DNA of 64,000 nucleotides from Prochlorococcus marinus str. MIT 9401 (GTDB taxonomy: Bacteria > Cyanobacteriota > Cyanobacteriia > PCC-6307 > Cyanobiaceae), in contig NZ_JNAR01000015.1 of NCBI RefSeq assembly GCF_000760095.1, forward strand, positions 1-64,000, read 5' to 3'. This document shows, in pieces, positions 30,695-37,130 of the stretch. A model generated the notes under the pieces. The model had not been told where the DNA came from. It was given only the letters and a program-made list of their open reading frames with translations, and did not search any database. The first letter of the stretch is position 1, and each line of letters begins with the position of its first letter. Made by a program: the position numbers and the translations under genes.

Positions 30695-30792
30695 CTCTTA
30701 AAATTCAAGTCACAGACAAGTTTCCCAGCCTGTCTTTTTTAATATCCATATTATGACCGCGATGGTTGAGGTCTAATTGTGGTCAAATATGC

Positions 30793-31206
30793 CTAATTGA
30801 AAGGTGAAGTGTTATTAGTAGGAGCTATTAGTAGGATTTCAAAAACAATTCCAGTCAAAGCAATAGGCAATACCCAAATACCAATAAATCTATGATCAAA
30901 AAATCTTAAATGATCTTCACCTCTGAAAACACTTCTTAAAGAAGTAAATAGGGTTTCTGGTTGTTTATAAGATGGCCCATTTACAGAAGGAGAATATGGC
31001 TTAACAAAGGCTGAAGAAGCAGAAAACTTTGCGATTTTTCTTAAAAAATAAATAGGTAAAACCCATATAGCAACGAATCTTCCACCAAGCCACTGTCTCG
31101 CATTAGGCAGAGCATACTCTTTGATAGATTTATTCTCTGGCATTCCAGATTCCAAATTATTATAAATTTTTTCTAATGTAGATTCATTACTTGATTTATT
31201 GATCAT
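30793..31206 (-). CDS. Membrane protein with duplicated WVLPI segment
   Basis: 137 residues. Two similar hydrophobic segments, RFVAIWVLPIYFLRKI (about 43-58) and RFIGIWVLPIALTGI (about 106-120), each preceded by Arg and Phe and followed by a loop, suggest an internal duplication. It is downstream of the PsbF-like gene on the same strand. No family recognised; by company it may be a thylakoid protein. Confidence 0.6.
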   Translation of the reverse strand: MINKSSNESTLEKIYNNLESGMPENKSIKEYALPNARQWLGGRFVAIWVLPIYFLRKIAKFSASSAFVKPYSPSVNGPSYKQPETLFTSLRSVFRGEDHLRFFDHRFIGIWVLPIALTGIVFEILLIAPTNNTSPFN

Positions 31207-31248
31207 TTGATTTTCAGAAAAATTTCTTTAAAAGATGGAATAAATAAA

Positions 31249-31293
31249 AATATTCCTAACTACTAAAATAACTAAAACGTAGTTAGGAATATT
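31249..31293. terminator. Bidirectional terminator
   Basis: A 15-bp perfect stem (AATATTCCTAACTAC with its complement) around a 15-base loop; T-rich on the + side (ATTTTC) and on the minus side (ATTTTTATT). It separates the 30793 gene from the upstream non-coding stretch. Confidence 0.8.
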
Positions 31294-31671
31294 TTCGTTG
31301 GCTAGGTTCATAAAGACGGAATCTATACCGTTGCAGATTCGCCAAATATCTACATATTCTTTATAAATAAAAAACTCTTTTTTAAAAAGTAAATAATATA
31401 CATAAGAAGGAATAATATTTAATAATTTAGAGTTTTAATTAAGAATTTAATTTAATATTCATGACTATTAAAAAATATTTAAACCTCATTTTCTAAGATT
31501 GCGAAAAAAGAAAATGAGGTCAAAGGGAGGTTCTCATTACGAACCGCTTTATCAAAGCTAGCGGTTAGTAGATTGCCCTAATATCTACTTATATATTTAT
31601 ATAATGAGTTTTAAAATACAGGAAGATTAATTTTATACAAATAAGTGTTTAATATTTTATGTGATTGTTGC
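31294..31671. other. 378-bp non-coding stretch with strong hairpins
   Basis: No gene seen. CCTCATTTTCT..AGAAAATGAGG (31491-31520) and AACCGCT..AGCGGTT (31542-31565) are extended complementary pairs; GACGGAATCTATACCGTTGC (about 31315) is another. A small RNA could be encoded here, but I see no clear promoter. Confidence 0.35.
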
Positions 31672-31770
31672 TTAGGAGAAGCTAATTAATGTACTTACTA
31701 TAGTTATTGAAAGGTAAAAAAATGCATAAAGAGAAACTGCAAAAAACAAATATTGTTCTATTGGAATCAT
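31672..31770 (-). CDS. 32-residue single-span membrane peptide
   Basis: MIPIEQYLFFAVSLYAFFYL plus SITIVSTLISFS. Hydrophobic throughout after the first six residues. It lies in line with the PsbF-like cluster. No ribosome site visible, so moderate confidence. Confidence 0.45.
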   Translation of the reverse strand: MIPIEQYLFFAVSLYAFFYLSITIVSTLISFS

Positions 31771-31805
31771 GAGAATGTATTAATTAAAAGGGTAAGTAAA
31801 TTTGA

Positions 31806-31991
31806 TTAATTTTTTGTTAAAAAGATATTCTCTAAAATATAACTTTGTTCTATTGATTCATTTTTAAGAGAAATATTTTTTGGCAAATTATTATTCGTAG
31901 AATTAAAAGCACCCCATTTTTTTAACCAAAATAAGGTATAAAAAAATGCGATTAAAAATGGTGCTCCAACAATTAAAAATCTAATGTCCAT
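31806..31991 (-). CDS. PsbY-like small membrane protein
   Basis: 61 residues. The first 30 (MDIRFLIVGAPFLIAFFYTL, FWLKKWGAF) match the N-terminus of the next protein ([29 protein letters not shown]), so the two are paralogues. The MDxR plus span-with-Pro pattern recalls PsbY. A hydrophilic tail of 30 residues follows. Twelve bp from the PsbF-like gene, hence probably co-transcribed. Confidence 0.6.
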   Translation of the reverse strand: MDIRFLIVGAPFLIAFFYTLFWLKKWGAFNSTNNNLPKNISLKNESIEQSYILENIFLTKN

Positions 31992-32003
31992 TAAAATTTC
32001 CTA

Positions 32004-32300
32004 TTAATAAGTTTTAAACTGCATTGCCAATATTGCCCCAAGGAAGAAAACGGTTGGAATCCCTAGTGCATTGACTGCTGCAGTTCTTACAGTAAATACT
32101 GGATAACCTTCTGCTGGTCTACCAGTATCAGGAATTAATGCTGAATCTTCCCATACTTGATAATTTTTAAAAGGAGCTACTCCCTTCTTTGGCAATCCTA
32201 GTGGTGTTAATCTAAATACATCCCACCTACCTAACCAAAAGACTGTGAATATCCATGAGAATATTATTGGAGTAATAACAAGCACAATCCTAAAATCCAT
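32004..32300 (-). CDS. PsbF-like protein (cytochrome b559 beta-like) without haem ligand
   Basis: 98 residues, two spans. The second, [20 protein letters not shown] followed by [10 protein letters not shown], matches the PsbF signature [20 protein letters not shown] / FLGAIAAMQF almost position by position. However, the His that ligates cytochrome b559 haem is Asn here and the Trp is Thr. The first span ([20 protein letters not shown]) is PsbY-like, so the protein resembles a fusion. PsbF proper is about 45 residues. It probably associates with photosystem II or another thylakoid complex without binding haem. Confidence 0.75.
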   Translation of the reverse strand: MDFRIVLVITPIIFSWIFTVFWLGRWDVFRLTPLGLPKKGVAPFKNYQVWEDSALIPDTGRPAEGYPVFTVRTAAVNALGIPTVFFLGAILAMQFKTY

Positions 32301-32522
32301 TTCAAAAAAGTAATTAATAAATGTGATTATTATTTTGTCTTTTTTAGTTAAATAAATGATTCGATCATTAACTTATATTTAAAGAAAAACTCCTAATAAC
32401 ATTGTCTCTAATCATTAGTAACATCATGAAATGATTAATTGATTTATTTCAAGTATATTTTTTTGGATTGCGATTTTTAGATATTTTTTCTGATGTAGAT
32501 TTTAGTTAATTAAAAAACAAAT

Positions 32523-32891
32523 ATGGAAACCTTTAGATTCTTACTTTTTGGTTTTGCAGGAGTTAGTGTAGTTTTTTGGGTGGCAATAATAGCTTTATGG
32601 CATGCATATATGTTTCCAAGATTCTTCAATGAAGATAAAGGTTTAAATACTGTTATCAATCAAGAAATAAAAGTTTCAACAGATCCAATTTTAGGCAGTT
32701 TGGTTAACAGCAATAATTTCACAAATAGAGACAAATATTCAATGAAAAATTTGGTTATTGCAGACTTTTCACCAGCAAGTAATAATTTCAAACTAAATAA
32801 ACTCTATACAACAGTAATGATTGGAGTTACTTTTGCAAGTTTTATTTTTCTCACTTATGGATTAAGTAGTTCAATAACAACTGTAAGTTAG
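32523..32891 (+). CDS. Two-span membrane protein
   Basis: 122 residues; spans at about 5-29 (FLLFGFAGVSVVFWVAIIAL) and 96-115 (VMIGVTFASFIFLTYGLSS), with a hydrophilic loop between. Divergent from the PsbF-like gene with 222 bp between. WHAYMFPRFF after span one is distinctive. Not recognised. Confidence 0.6.
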   Translation: METFRFLLFGFAGVSVVFWVAIIALWHAYMFPRFFNEDKGLNTVINQEIKVSTDPILGSLVNSNNFTNRDKYSMKNLVIADFSPASNNFKLNKLYTTVMIGVTFASFIFLTYGLSSSITTVS

Positions 32892-32975
32892 ATGGAATCT
32901 TTATATGTCATTGTTTTTATTACTTGCTTTGTTTATTTAATTTTTGACTCATTCAAAAATATAAATATGAAATAA
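32892..32975 (+). CDS. 27-residue membrane peptide, coupled
   Basis: The ATG abuts the TAG of the preceding gene. MESLYVIVFITCFVYLIFDS followed by a short basic end. Length is marginal; coupling favours a real gene. Confidence 0.35.
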   Translation: MESLYVIVFITCFVYLIFDSFKNINMK

Positions 32976-32979
32976 ATTA

Positions 32980-33141
32980 CTAATGTTTTTTGCCAGCTAA
33001 TAAAATTTTTCTTCTTATATAAAAAAATACTAATGTAGTTATTATCATTACAGGCGGATGAAATGATATTGAATTTAGGTATTCGAAGTAATCAAAGGAT
33101 TCCAAAATTTTTACTCGTAATTTCCAAAAACTATAATCCAA
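32980..33141 (-). CDS. Possible membrane peptide (TTG start)
   Basis: 53 codons from TTG: a charged start (LDYSFWKLRVKILESFDYFE), then one span (PPVMIITTLVFFYI) and RRKILLAGKKH. No ATG and a weak ribosome site; may be the remaining 3' part of a longer gene, as the frame is open upstream. Confidence 0.3.
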   Translation of the reverse strand: MDYSFWKLRVKILESFDYFEYLNSISFHPPVMIITTLVFFYIRRKILLAGKKH

Positions 33142-33327
33142 CTCTTTAATTTTTATTGATTTAAATAGATCAATATCTTGTATAAAATGCTATTCAAAAT
33201 TTTCTTAACTAATATTTTGCGGACAAATTGTGGGCAAATATTACTTTATTTGTAACTATGAAACTCGCAGAACTAAGCAAGAAATTAGATATAGCTTGAA
33301 AACCTAGTGCAGCAATATGGCTGTTAA

Positions 33328-33373
33328 GTACTTTGGAAGCATTAGGTCGGGAGTTCAAAACTCCCCGCCCCGA
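33328..33373 (+). repeat. Decayed tRNA-Pro 3' repeat
   Basis: 46 bases with the same spacing as the core (ACTTTGGAAGCATTAGGTCG, then AGTTC and CCGCCCCGA) but about ten changes. Upstream ATATAGCTTGAAAACCTAGT is the class A2 right end, which supports the assignment. The 318-bp interval 33142-33459 holds this site, the right iteron and nothing else. Confidence 0.75.
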
Positions 33374-33459
33374 GTGGCTTTTCAGAGCAGGTCAAAACCC
33401 ACCTTGGAAAAAATTGGGGAAAAATGAAAGAAACTACTTACTTTTAAACCTAGATTGAT

Positions 33460-33972
33460 TTAATTTAAATCAAAACTTTCTAAAATTTTCCAAAGATTAA
33501 TATCCTCATCTACTTCAACCAATGCAATCTTAGACATTCTTATGGGTTGATTTAGTTCAGGTAAATTCGAGATCAATTCTTTTTTTGCTTTTATTTCATG
33601 ATTTCCATAAGACAAACTAATGTGTGGAGAATAATTATTGGCCAAATCAAAATTATTTAATTCATAAATATTTCTTCTTAGTTCTTTTAGCCCTCGTGAG
33701 TTTTCAATTGAAATATAAAATGATTTAAATATTTCTTGTTTAAAGTCGTATCCACCAACATTCAATGTAATCGCAGAATTATTTTCAGCAAAATTTTTTA
33801 ATTTATTTAAAAAAATATTATCAATATTTAAATAAGGCCCTGTAAGAGTTATGTGTGTCTCAAAAAATGGGCTTTTTAATTTACTTTGAACTTTAGCTTT
33901 TATTTCATCCAAAAAAAACTTCTCTACAGATGGGAATAATCCCCATAACCAATAACCTTTACTTATTCTCAT
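33460..33972 (-). CDS. 2H phosphoesterase (LigT / cyclic phosphodiesterase superfamily)
   Basis: 170 residues with the two catalytic motifs H40-I-T42 (FETHITLTGPY) and H117-I-S119 (YSPHISLSYG) at the usual spacing, in a duplicated alpha/beta fold. Members hydrolyse 2',3'-cyclic phosphates or ligate 2'-5' RNA ends; the phage anti-CBASS nuclease Acb1 has the same fold and motifs. Length fits the cyclic phosphodiesterase type. The substrate cannot be told from sequence. Confidence 0.8.
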   Translation of the reverse strand: MRISKGYWLWGLFPSVEKFFLDEIKAKVQSKLKSPFFETHITLTGPYLNIDNIFLNKLKNFAENNSAITLNVGGYDFKQEIFKSFYISIENSRGLKELRRNIYELNNFDLANNYSPHISLSYGNHEIKAKKELISNLPELNQPIRMSKIALVEVDEDINLWKILESFDLN

Positions 33973-34235
33973 TACATTAATTTAAGTAATTTTAGAACAT
34001 ATATATTTAAAAGTTGAAAAAAATAACTTTATTAGACCAAATTGGGAAAAATTTGTCCACGCCTAAAGTATACAGATAGTGGACAACTTCAATTCTGCTT
34101 GACGGTAATTTTCTTGCTTTTTTCATATATCTTCGTAAGTATGCGTATATAGGCACTAATTTGCTCTAAATAGGTCTATTACTGCCTTATTTGGGCTTAT
34201 TTTCCTCTAAAAATGTCACATGGGGGTTGACGATT

Positions 34236-34364
34236 ATGAAAAATTTAGACGAGATCATCAAAGAAATTAGAGAAAATGGATACAATCAAGAGCTTGTAGA
34301 CAACTACATAACAGATAAAAGATTTATGAGAGAGCTTGTAGATAGGGATAAAGAATATGATTAA
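34236..34364 (+). CDS. 42-residue acidic/basic helical peptide
   Basis: MKNLDEIIKEIRENGYNQEL, then VDNYITDKRFMRELVDRDKE. A paralogue (NGHNEELKDIYLREVIDGNK) is at 41754-41870. It overlaps the next gene by 8 bp. Small regulatory or toxin-antitoxin-like size, but no family recognised. Confidence 0.55.
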   Translation: MKNLDEIIKEIRENGYNQELVDNYITDKRFMRELVDRDKEYD

Positions 34365-34491
34365 CTTTACAATGTTTATAGAAGGTTTATTAATCCCTTT
34401 ATTAGGTTTAGGAGTATTTGTTGTTTATAAAAAATCAAAGAGAAAGAAAAGAAAGTTTCATGCACCGCCCACCTATCAACTACCTAATTAG
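34357..34491 (+). CDS. 44-residue membrane peptide with basic tail
   Basis: MINFTMFIEGLLIPLLGLGV span, then KKSKRKKRKFHAPPTYQLPN. A paralogue ending KRKKRQFHGPPINQLPS is at 41067-41180. The conserved K-R-x-F-H-x-PP-x-x-QLP tail shows selection. Coupled to the previous gene. Confidence 0.6.
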   Translation: MINFTMFIEGLLIPLLGLGVFVVYKKSKRKKRKFHAPPTYQLPN

Positions 34492-34659
34492 ATAAAGTAG
34501 CTTTCCTTAGTTATTTATTTAAAGGTTATTATTTTTAGTAACTAACACTATTTTAAAAAAGATTAAACTTGCTATCGTTTTCTAACCAATAGTCTTTGTA
34601 ATTATTTGGATGCTTTTCATTGGCCTAAATATAAATCAAATAAAAAAATTAATTATTAA

Positions 34660-34705
34660 TTGATTTACAGTCGATCTAACATAGAGGTATAAAAGCCTCT
34701 TTTTT
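34660..34705 (+). promoter_or_regulatory. Conserved leader pointing antisense into the DUF3721 gene
   Basis: TTGATTTACAGTCGATCTAA, CATAGAGG..CCTCTTTTTT stem and AATGG: the full module on the + strand. What follows on + is the antisense of the lipoprotein gene 34704-34916, so it may yield an antisense RNA or mark a lost gene. Confidence 0.5.
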
Positions 34706-34916
34706 AATGGTTATGTTCATGCATACTGCATGGCATCCATTTATCTCCCATTTGATGAGCGCCTTCACAGTCAAATTTATAAGCTTCTTTTTCAGCCTGT
34801 TCTTTTGTATCAAATAACATTGGCATTTTCATTTCTTTTTTGACGGGTTTATTTGAACAACTTAACGAAAGAATTGACATGAAAAAAAAAGGAAGAAAAG
34901 AAATAAAGTGTTTCAA
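34704..34916 (-). CDS. DUF3721 lipoprotein
   Basis: 70 residues. Lipobox LSLSCSN near residue 20, then the DUF3721 core: TKEQAEKEAYKFDCEGAHQM followed by GDKWMPCSMHEHNH. The conserved C..GAH..GDKWMPC suggests metal (Cu or Fe) binding together with the His-rich end. A homologue at 43154-43375 lies next to DUF411 in a probable copper-related row. Outer-membrane or periplasmic lipoprotein. Confidence 0.8.
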   Translation of the reverse strand: MKHFISFLPFFFMSILSLSCSNKPVKKEMKMPMLFDTKEQAEKEAYKFDCEGAHQMGDKWMPCSMHEHNH

Positions 34917-34995
34917 AATTTATTTATAAAACATAGGCAGCTTAGCATTAAATTTCTTTCGAAATATTTAAAAAATTGATTTCTTTACTTATATA

Positions 34996-35042
34996 TTGAT
35001 TGACAATCAAACTAAAATAAGGGGCAATAAGTTCCTTTTTTT
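34996..35042 (+). promoter_or_regulatory. Conserved leader of the DUF3764 gene
   Basis: TTGATTGACAATCAAACTAA, AATAAGGGGCAATAAGTTCC, seven T and directly ATG. The box is a near-perfect inverted repeat here (TTGATTG..CAATCAA). No Shine-Dalgarno; the AAGG..CCTT stem and U-tract occupy its place. Confidence 0.6.
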
Positions 35043-35348
35043 ATGTCTTGTTCAGTTACCTCCGTGTTTACTTTTAAAATTGAAAGCACTTTTGATGAAT
35101 GGGCTGCAATATTTGATAGTGCAGAAGCAGATAAAAGGCATTCAGAATTTGATATTAAGCCGCTTTTCAGAGGAGTAAGCAAAGATGACCCTCAAAGAAT
35201 AATTGTTATTCATCAAGCTCCAGAAGGTAATGTTCAAAAGTTTGTGGAAGCAAATGGTGAGTGGATGGCAACTCATAGAGTTGACTTATCAACAATGGAG
35301 GAATCCTCTTGGACTGCTTCATTAACAAAGGACGATTGCTGTGATTAA
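35043..35348 (+). CDS. DUF3764 family protein
   Basis: 101 residues. TFKIESTFDEWAAIFDSAEA, then DIKPLFRGVSKDDPQRIIVI plus HQAPEGNVQKFVE: the layout of the picocyanobacterial DUF3764 family, a ferredoxin-like dimeric fold. Ends with DDCCD. A homologue at 49422-49703 keeps the DDPQR..G.E core. Function unknown. Confidence 0.8.
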   Translation: MSCSVTSVFTFKIESTFDEWAAIFDSAEADKRHSEFDIKPLFRGVSKDDPQRIIVIHQAPEGNVQKFVEANGEWMATHRVDLSTMEESSWTASLTKDDCCD

Positions 35349-35351
35349 CAA

Positions 35352-35426
35352 ATGAAAAGACTGCTATTCCCACTAATATCGGCAATAACTTTATCTATTT
35401 ATATTCAAATAAGAGCTCTTTATTAA
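35352..35426 (+). CDS. 24-residue signal-peptide-like ORF
   Basis: MKRLLFPLISAITLSIYIQI followed by RALY and stop, 3 bp after the DUF3764 stop and overlapping the end of the convergent gene. Either a tiny membrane peptide or another orphan signal-peptide start. Confidence 0.3.
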   Translation: MKRLLFPLISAITLSIYIQIRALY

Positions 35427-36090
35427 TTGAATCTTTTGTTTCATCCCAATTTTTATAGATAATTTTCCATGCTTTTACTGTTTCTTTTCCAATCTCATTA
35501 ATTCTGAGACCTGTTGAACCATAACTAGAAATCATAATAAATGCCTTTCCATTTATAATTGGATAATCTGCTAAAGCATTAGCAACGGTTTTATTAACAT
35601 CAAAAACACCATCGCATCCATTTACAACAACATAACTTCCATCATTTGTTAATAAGGCTAAGGAGGTGACATCATTTGAGCCTGTAGTTGATCTCCCTCC
35701 TAATCTTCCCTGAAAAATAGATTGTTCAGAGATTCTTATTTCGCTTCTGCCGAAAAATGATGCAACTCTAAAAGTTTTATTATAGTTCCTATCAAATACT
35801 GCTAATGTTTCTCCTTTAATTGGATTTTCAATTATTAAAGGTTCTGACAATGGGAATTCATCACTATCTAGCCCTTGTGTTCTCCAGTCTTCATCAATAA
35901 TAAATCTTTGAATATTTGGGAATTTTCCATCTAGTTTTGTCTGTTTTATTTTTATGTATTCTTCTCTTCTTGTTGGAGTACATAAATGCAAATCATTTTC
36001 CTTCCCAAATATTTCTGGACCAGTTTCATAAGCAAACGATAAAGGAATAATTGATTGCAAAGCAATTAAAGTTAATAATTTAATTTTCAT
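35395..36090 (-). CDS. Secreted hypothetical protein
   Basis: 231 residues with signal peptide MKIKLLTLIALQSIIPLSFA. The mature domain is beta-rich (GETLAVFDRNYNKTFRVASF, GSYVVVNGCDGVFDVNKTVA, GKAFIMISSYGSTGLRINEI) with two Cys (HLCTPTR, NGCDG). Repeated strand-turn-strand blocks suggest a beta-propeller-like or sandwich fold. Function unknown. Confidence 0.65.
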   Translation of the reverse strand: MKIKLLTLIALQSIIPLSFAYETGPEIFGKENDLHLCTPTRREEYIKIKQTKLDGKFPNIQRFIIDEDWRTQGLDSDEFPLSEPLIIENPIKGETLAVFDRNYNKTFRVASFFGRSEIRISEQSIFQGRLGGRSTTGSNDVTSLALLTNDGSYVVVNGCDGVFDVNKTVANALADYPIINGKAFIMISSYGSTGLRINEIGKETVKAWKIIYKNWDETKDSINKELLFEYK

Positions 36091-36284
36091 TAAGAAAAAA
36101 TATTTTAGAAAATTATATACAAACTAGAATGACTTATTTTGTATAAATAAAGATGATTTAATAATTGAAATTTAATTTTTGTAAGGTGAGAAAAAAAATT
36201 TCATGATAAAAAAAGTCTGAGCTCCTCATAATCTATTTTACCTTTTTAGTTTATAGAATATTCGTATTTCAAATTTCTAAATAA

Positions 36285-36539
36285 ATGGTTGATTTTAAAT
36301 CCGAAAACATGTCAAGCCAAAGCTATTTTCCAGATAGCGATTTCTACAATCAAGACAATACCCCTGAAGAGAATACCCTTTCAGAAGGTCAAATATCTAA
36401 TATTGAGGAAACTTTTGAATGGCCAAATAGCTATTGGTTTATTGCAGAAAGGACTAATGGTAGGCTTGCAATGATTGGATTTATGGCTGTGATTATTAAT
36501 TACACCTTATTTGGTTGGATAGCATATCCAATTCTTTAA
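36285..36539 (+). CDS. hli: High-light-inducible protein (Hli/Scp)
   Basis: 84 residues with a long acidic N-terminus (about 45) and the chlorophyll-binding helix ERTNGRLAMIGFMAVIINYT, ending FGWIAYPIL. The ExxNGRxAMIGF motif is diagnostic. Hli proteins bind chlorophyll and carotenoid in the thylakoid and quench excess light energy. An internal ATG (36309) is an alternative start. Presence in a possible ancient cassette fits the mobility of hli genes in this genus. Confidence 0.92.
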   Translation: MVDFKSENMSSQSYFPDSDFYNQDNTPEENTLSEGQISNIEETFEWPNSYWFIAERTNGRLAMIGFMAVIINYTLFGWIAYPIL

Positions 36540-36683
36540 ATGAGCAATTCAGATATTGAATAAAATTGGGTAAATAAGTCTGGTTTGCATTGGCTTCAAT
36601 ATGCAGCTTTATTTGTAACTTCATTTGCTATTTATTTTGATAGGGCATTTTTTAATTACGCTAACTTTAATTACTTTCTGTAA
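36540..36683 (+). pseudogene. Small membrane-protein gene with nonsense codon
   Basis: The ATG overlaps the end of the hli stop region. MSNSDIE is followed by TAA, then in the same frame NWVNKSGLHWLQYAALFVTS and FAIYFDRAFFNYANFNYFL to TAA. A single change (probably AAA to TAA at codon 8) explains it. The intact protein would be a 47-residue single-span peptide co-transcribed with hli. Confidence 0.55.
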
Positions 36684-36955
36684 AAATATTTAAGTTCTGG
36701 AACTGCAATGGATATAACCCTTTAAGTTATTGCGTTATGCGTTGGGAAGTTGACTTACATCTTTAAAATAACTTTAGAATCTGAACCCATTTTTTTTACT
36801 ACTTTGTGGCGTATTTAAAATCTTATTTAGTATTAGTTAAATTTTAGGGAATATTTTTGGAAAATCATTGGAGATACTTAAAATAATTTAGAAGAAAAAA
36901 TAAATAATAACTCGATTTATAGATTCAAATCTTAGATATAGCTACTTTTGAGCTA
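36684..36955. other. Non-coding stretch before the last tRNA-Pro remnant
   Basis: No gene seen. It contains the poor iteron-like pair at 36845-36865 described under cassette I12. Confidence 0.4.
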
Positions 36956-37001
36956 GTGATTTAGGAGTTCTAGATCACAGGTTCAAATCCTCTCATACCG
37001 A
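36956..37001 (+). repeat. Strongly decayed tRNA-Pro 3' repeat
   Basis: 46 bases aligning without gaps to the core, with about eleven changes (GTGATTTAGGAGTTCTAGAT, CACAGGTTCAAATCCTCTCA, TACCGA). The T-loop GGTTCAAATCC is kept. Preceded by TAGATATAGCTACTTTTGAG, similar to the class A2 right ends. Marks the distal edge of the island; core genes follow. Confidence 0.65.
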
Positions 37002-37130
37002 ATCTTATGAACTAATTCATCGATGATAGGTTTCTAAATTTTATTGTTTATTGGCTAATTATGACGTGATCGATTGCTGTAAGAAATTCTTCAAATGAAA
37101 AAATTTCAATCTAAAAAAATGAATTTGTAA

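Larger units (their letters stand above)
30695..33373. mobile_element. Cassette I11 (2.7 kb, old) with photosystem-like small proteins
   Basis: Iterons: TTGAGGTCTAA-TTGTGGTCAAAT at 30766-30788 and TTGCGGACAAA-TTGTGGGCAAAT at 33217-33239, period 11, partly decayed. The right one starts exactly 111 bp before the decayed core at 33328; the left one starts 72 bp after the repeat. The right flank GATATAGCTTGAAAACCTAG matches class A2. Cargo is a row of small membrane proteins, including a PsbF-like one. Confidence 0.65.
33374..37001. mobile_element. Possible ancient cassette I12 (3.6 kb)
   Basis: Ends in a strongly decayed 46-base tRNA-Pro repeat at 36956. A weak 11-bp-period pair (TGGAAAAAAT, GGGGAAAAAT) at 33405-33425 has a poor counterpart at 36845-36865 (TAGGGAATAT, TTTGGAAAAT), again 111 bp before the repeat. 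Cargo: a 2H phosphoesterase, small coupled genes, DUF3721, DUF3764, a secreted protein, and an Hli protein. Inferred from geometry more than from sequence identity. Confidence 0.4.

Noticed and set aside
34707-34810. Open frame following the leader at 34660 on the + strand
   Set aside because: It is the antisense of the clear DUF3721 lipoprotein gene. The leader itself was kept as a finding.
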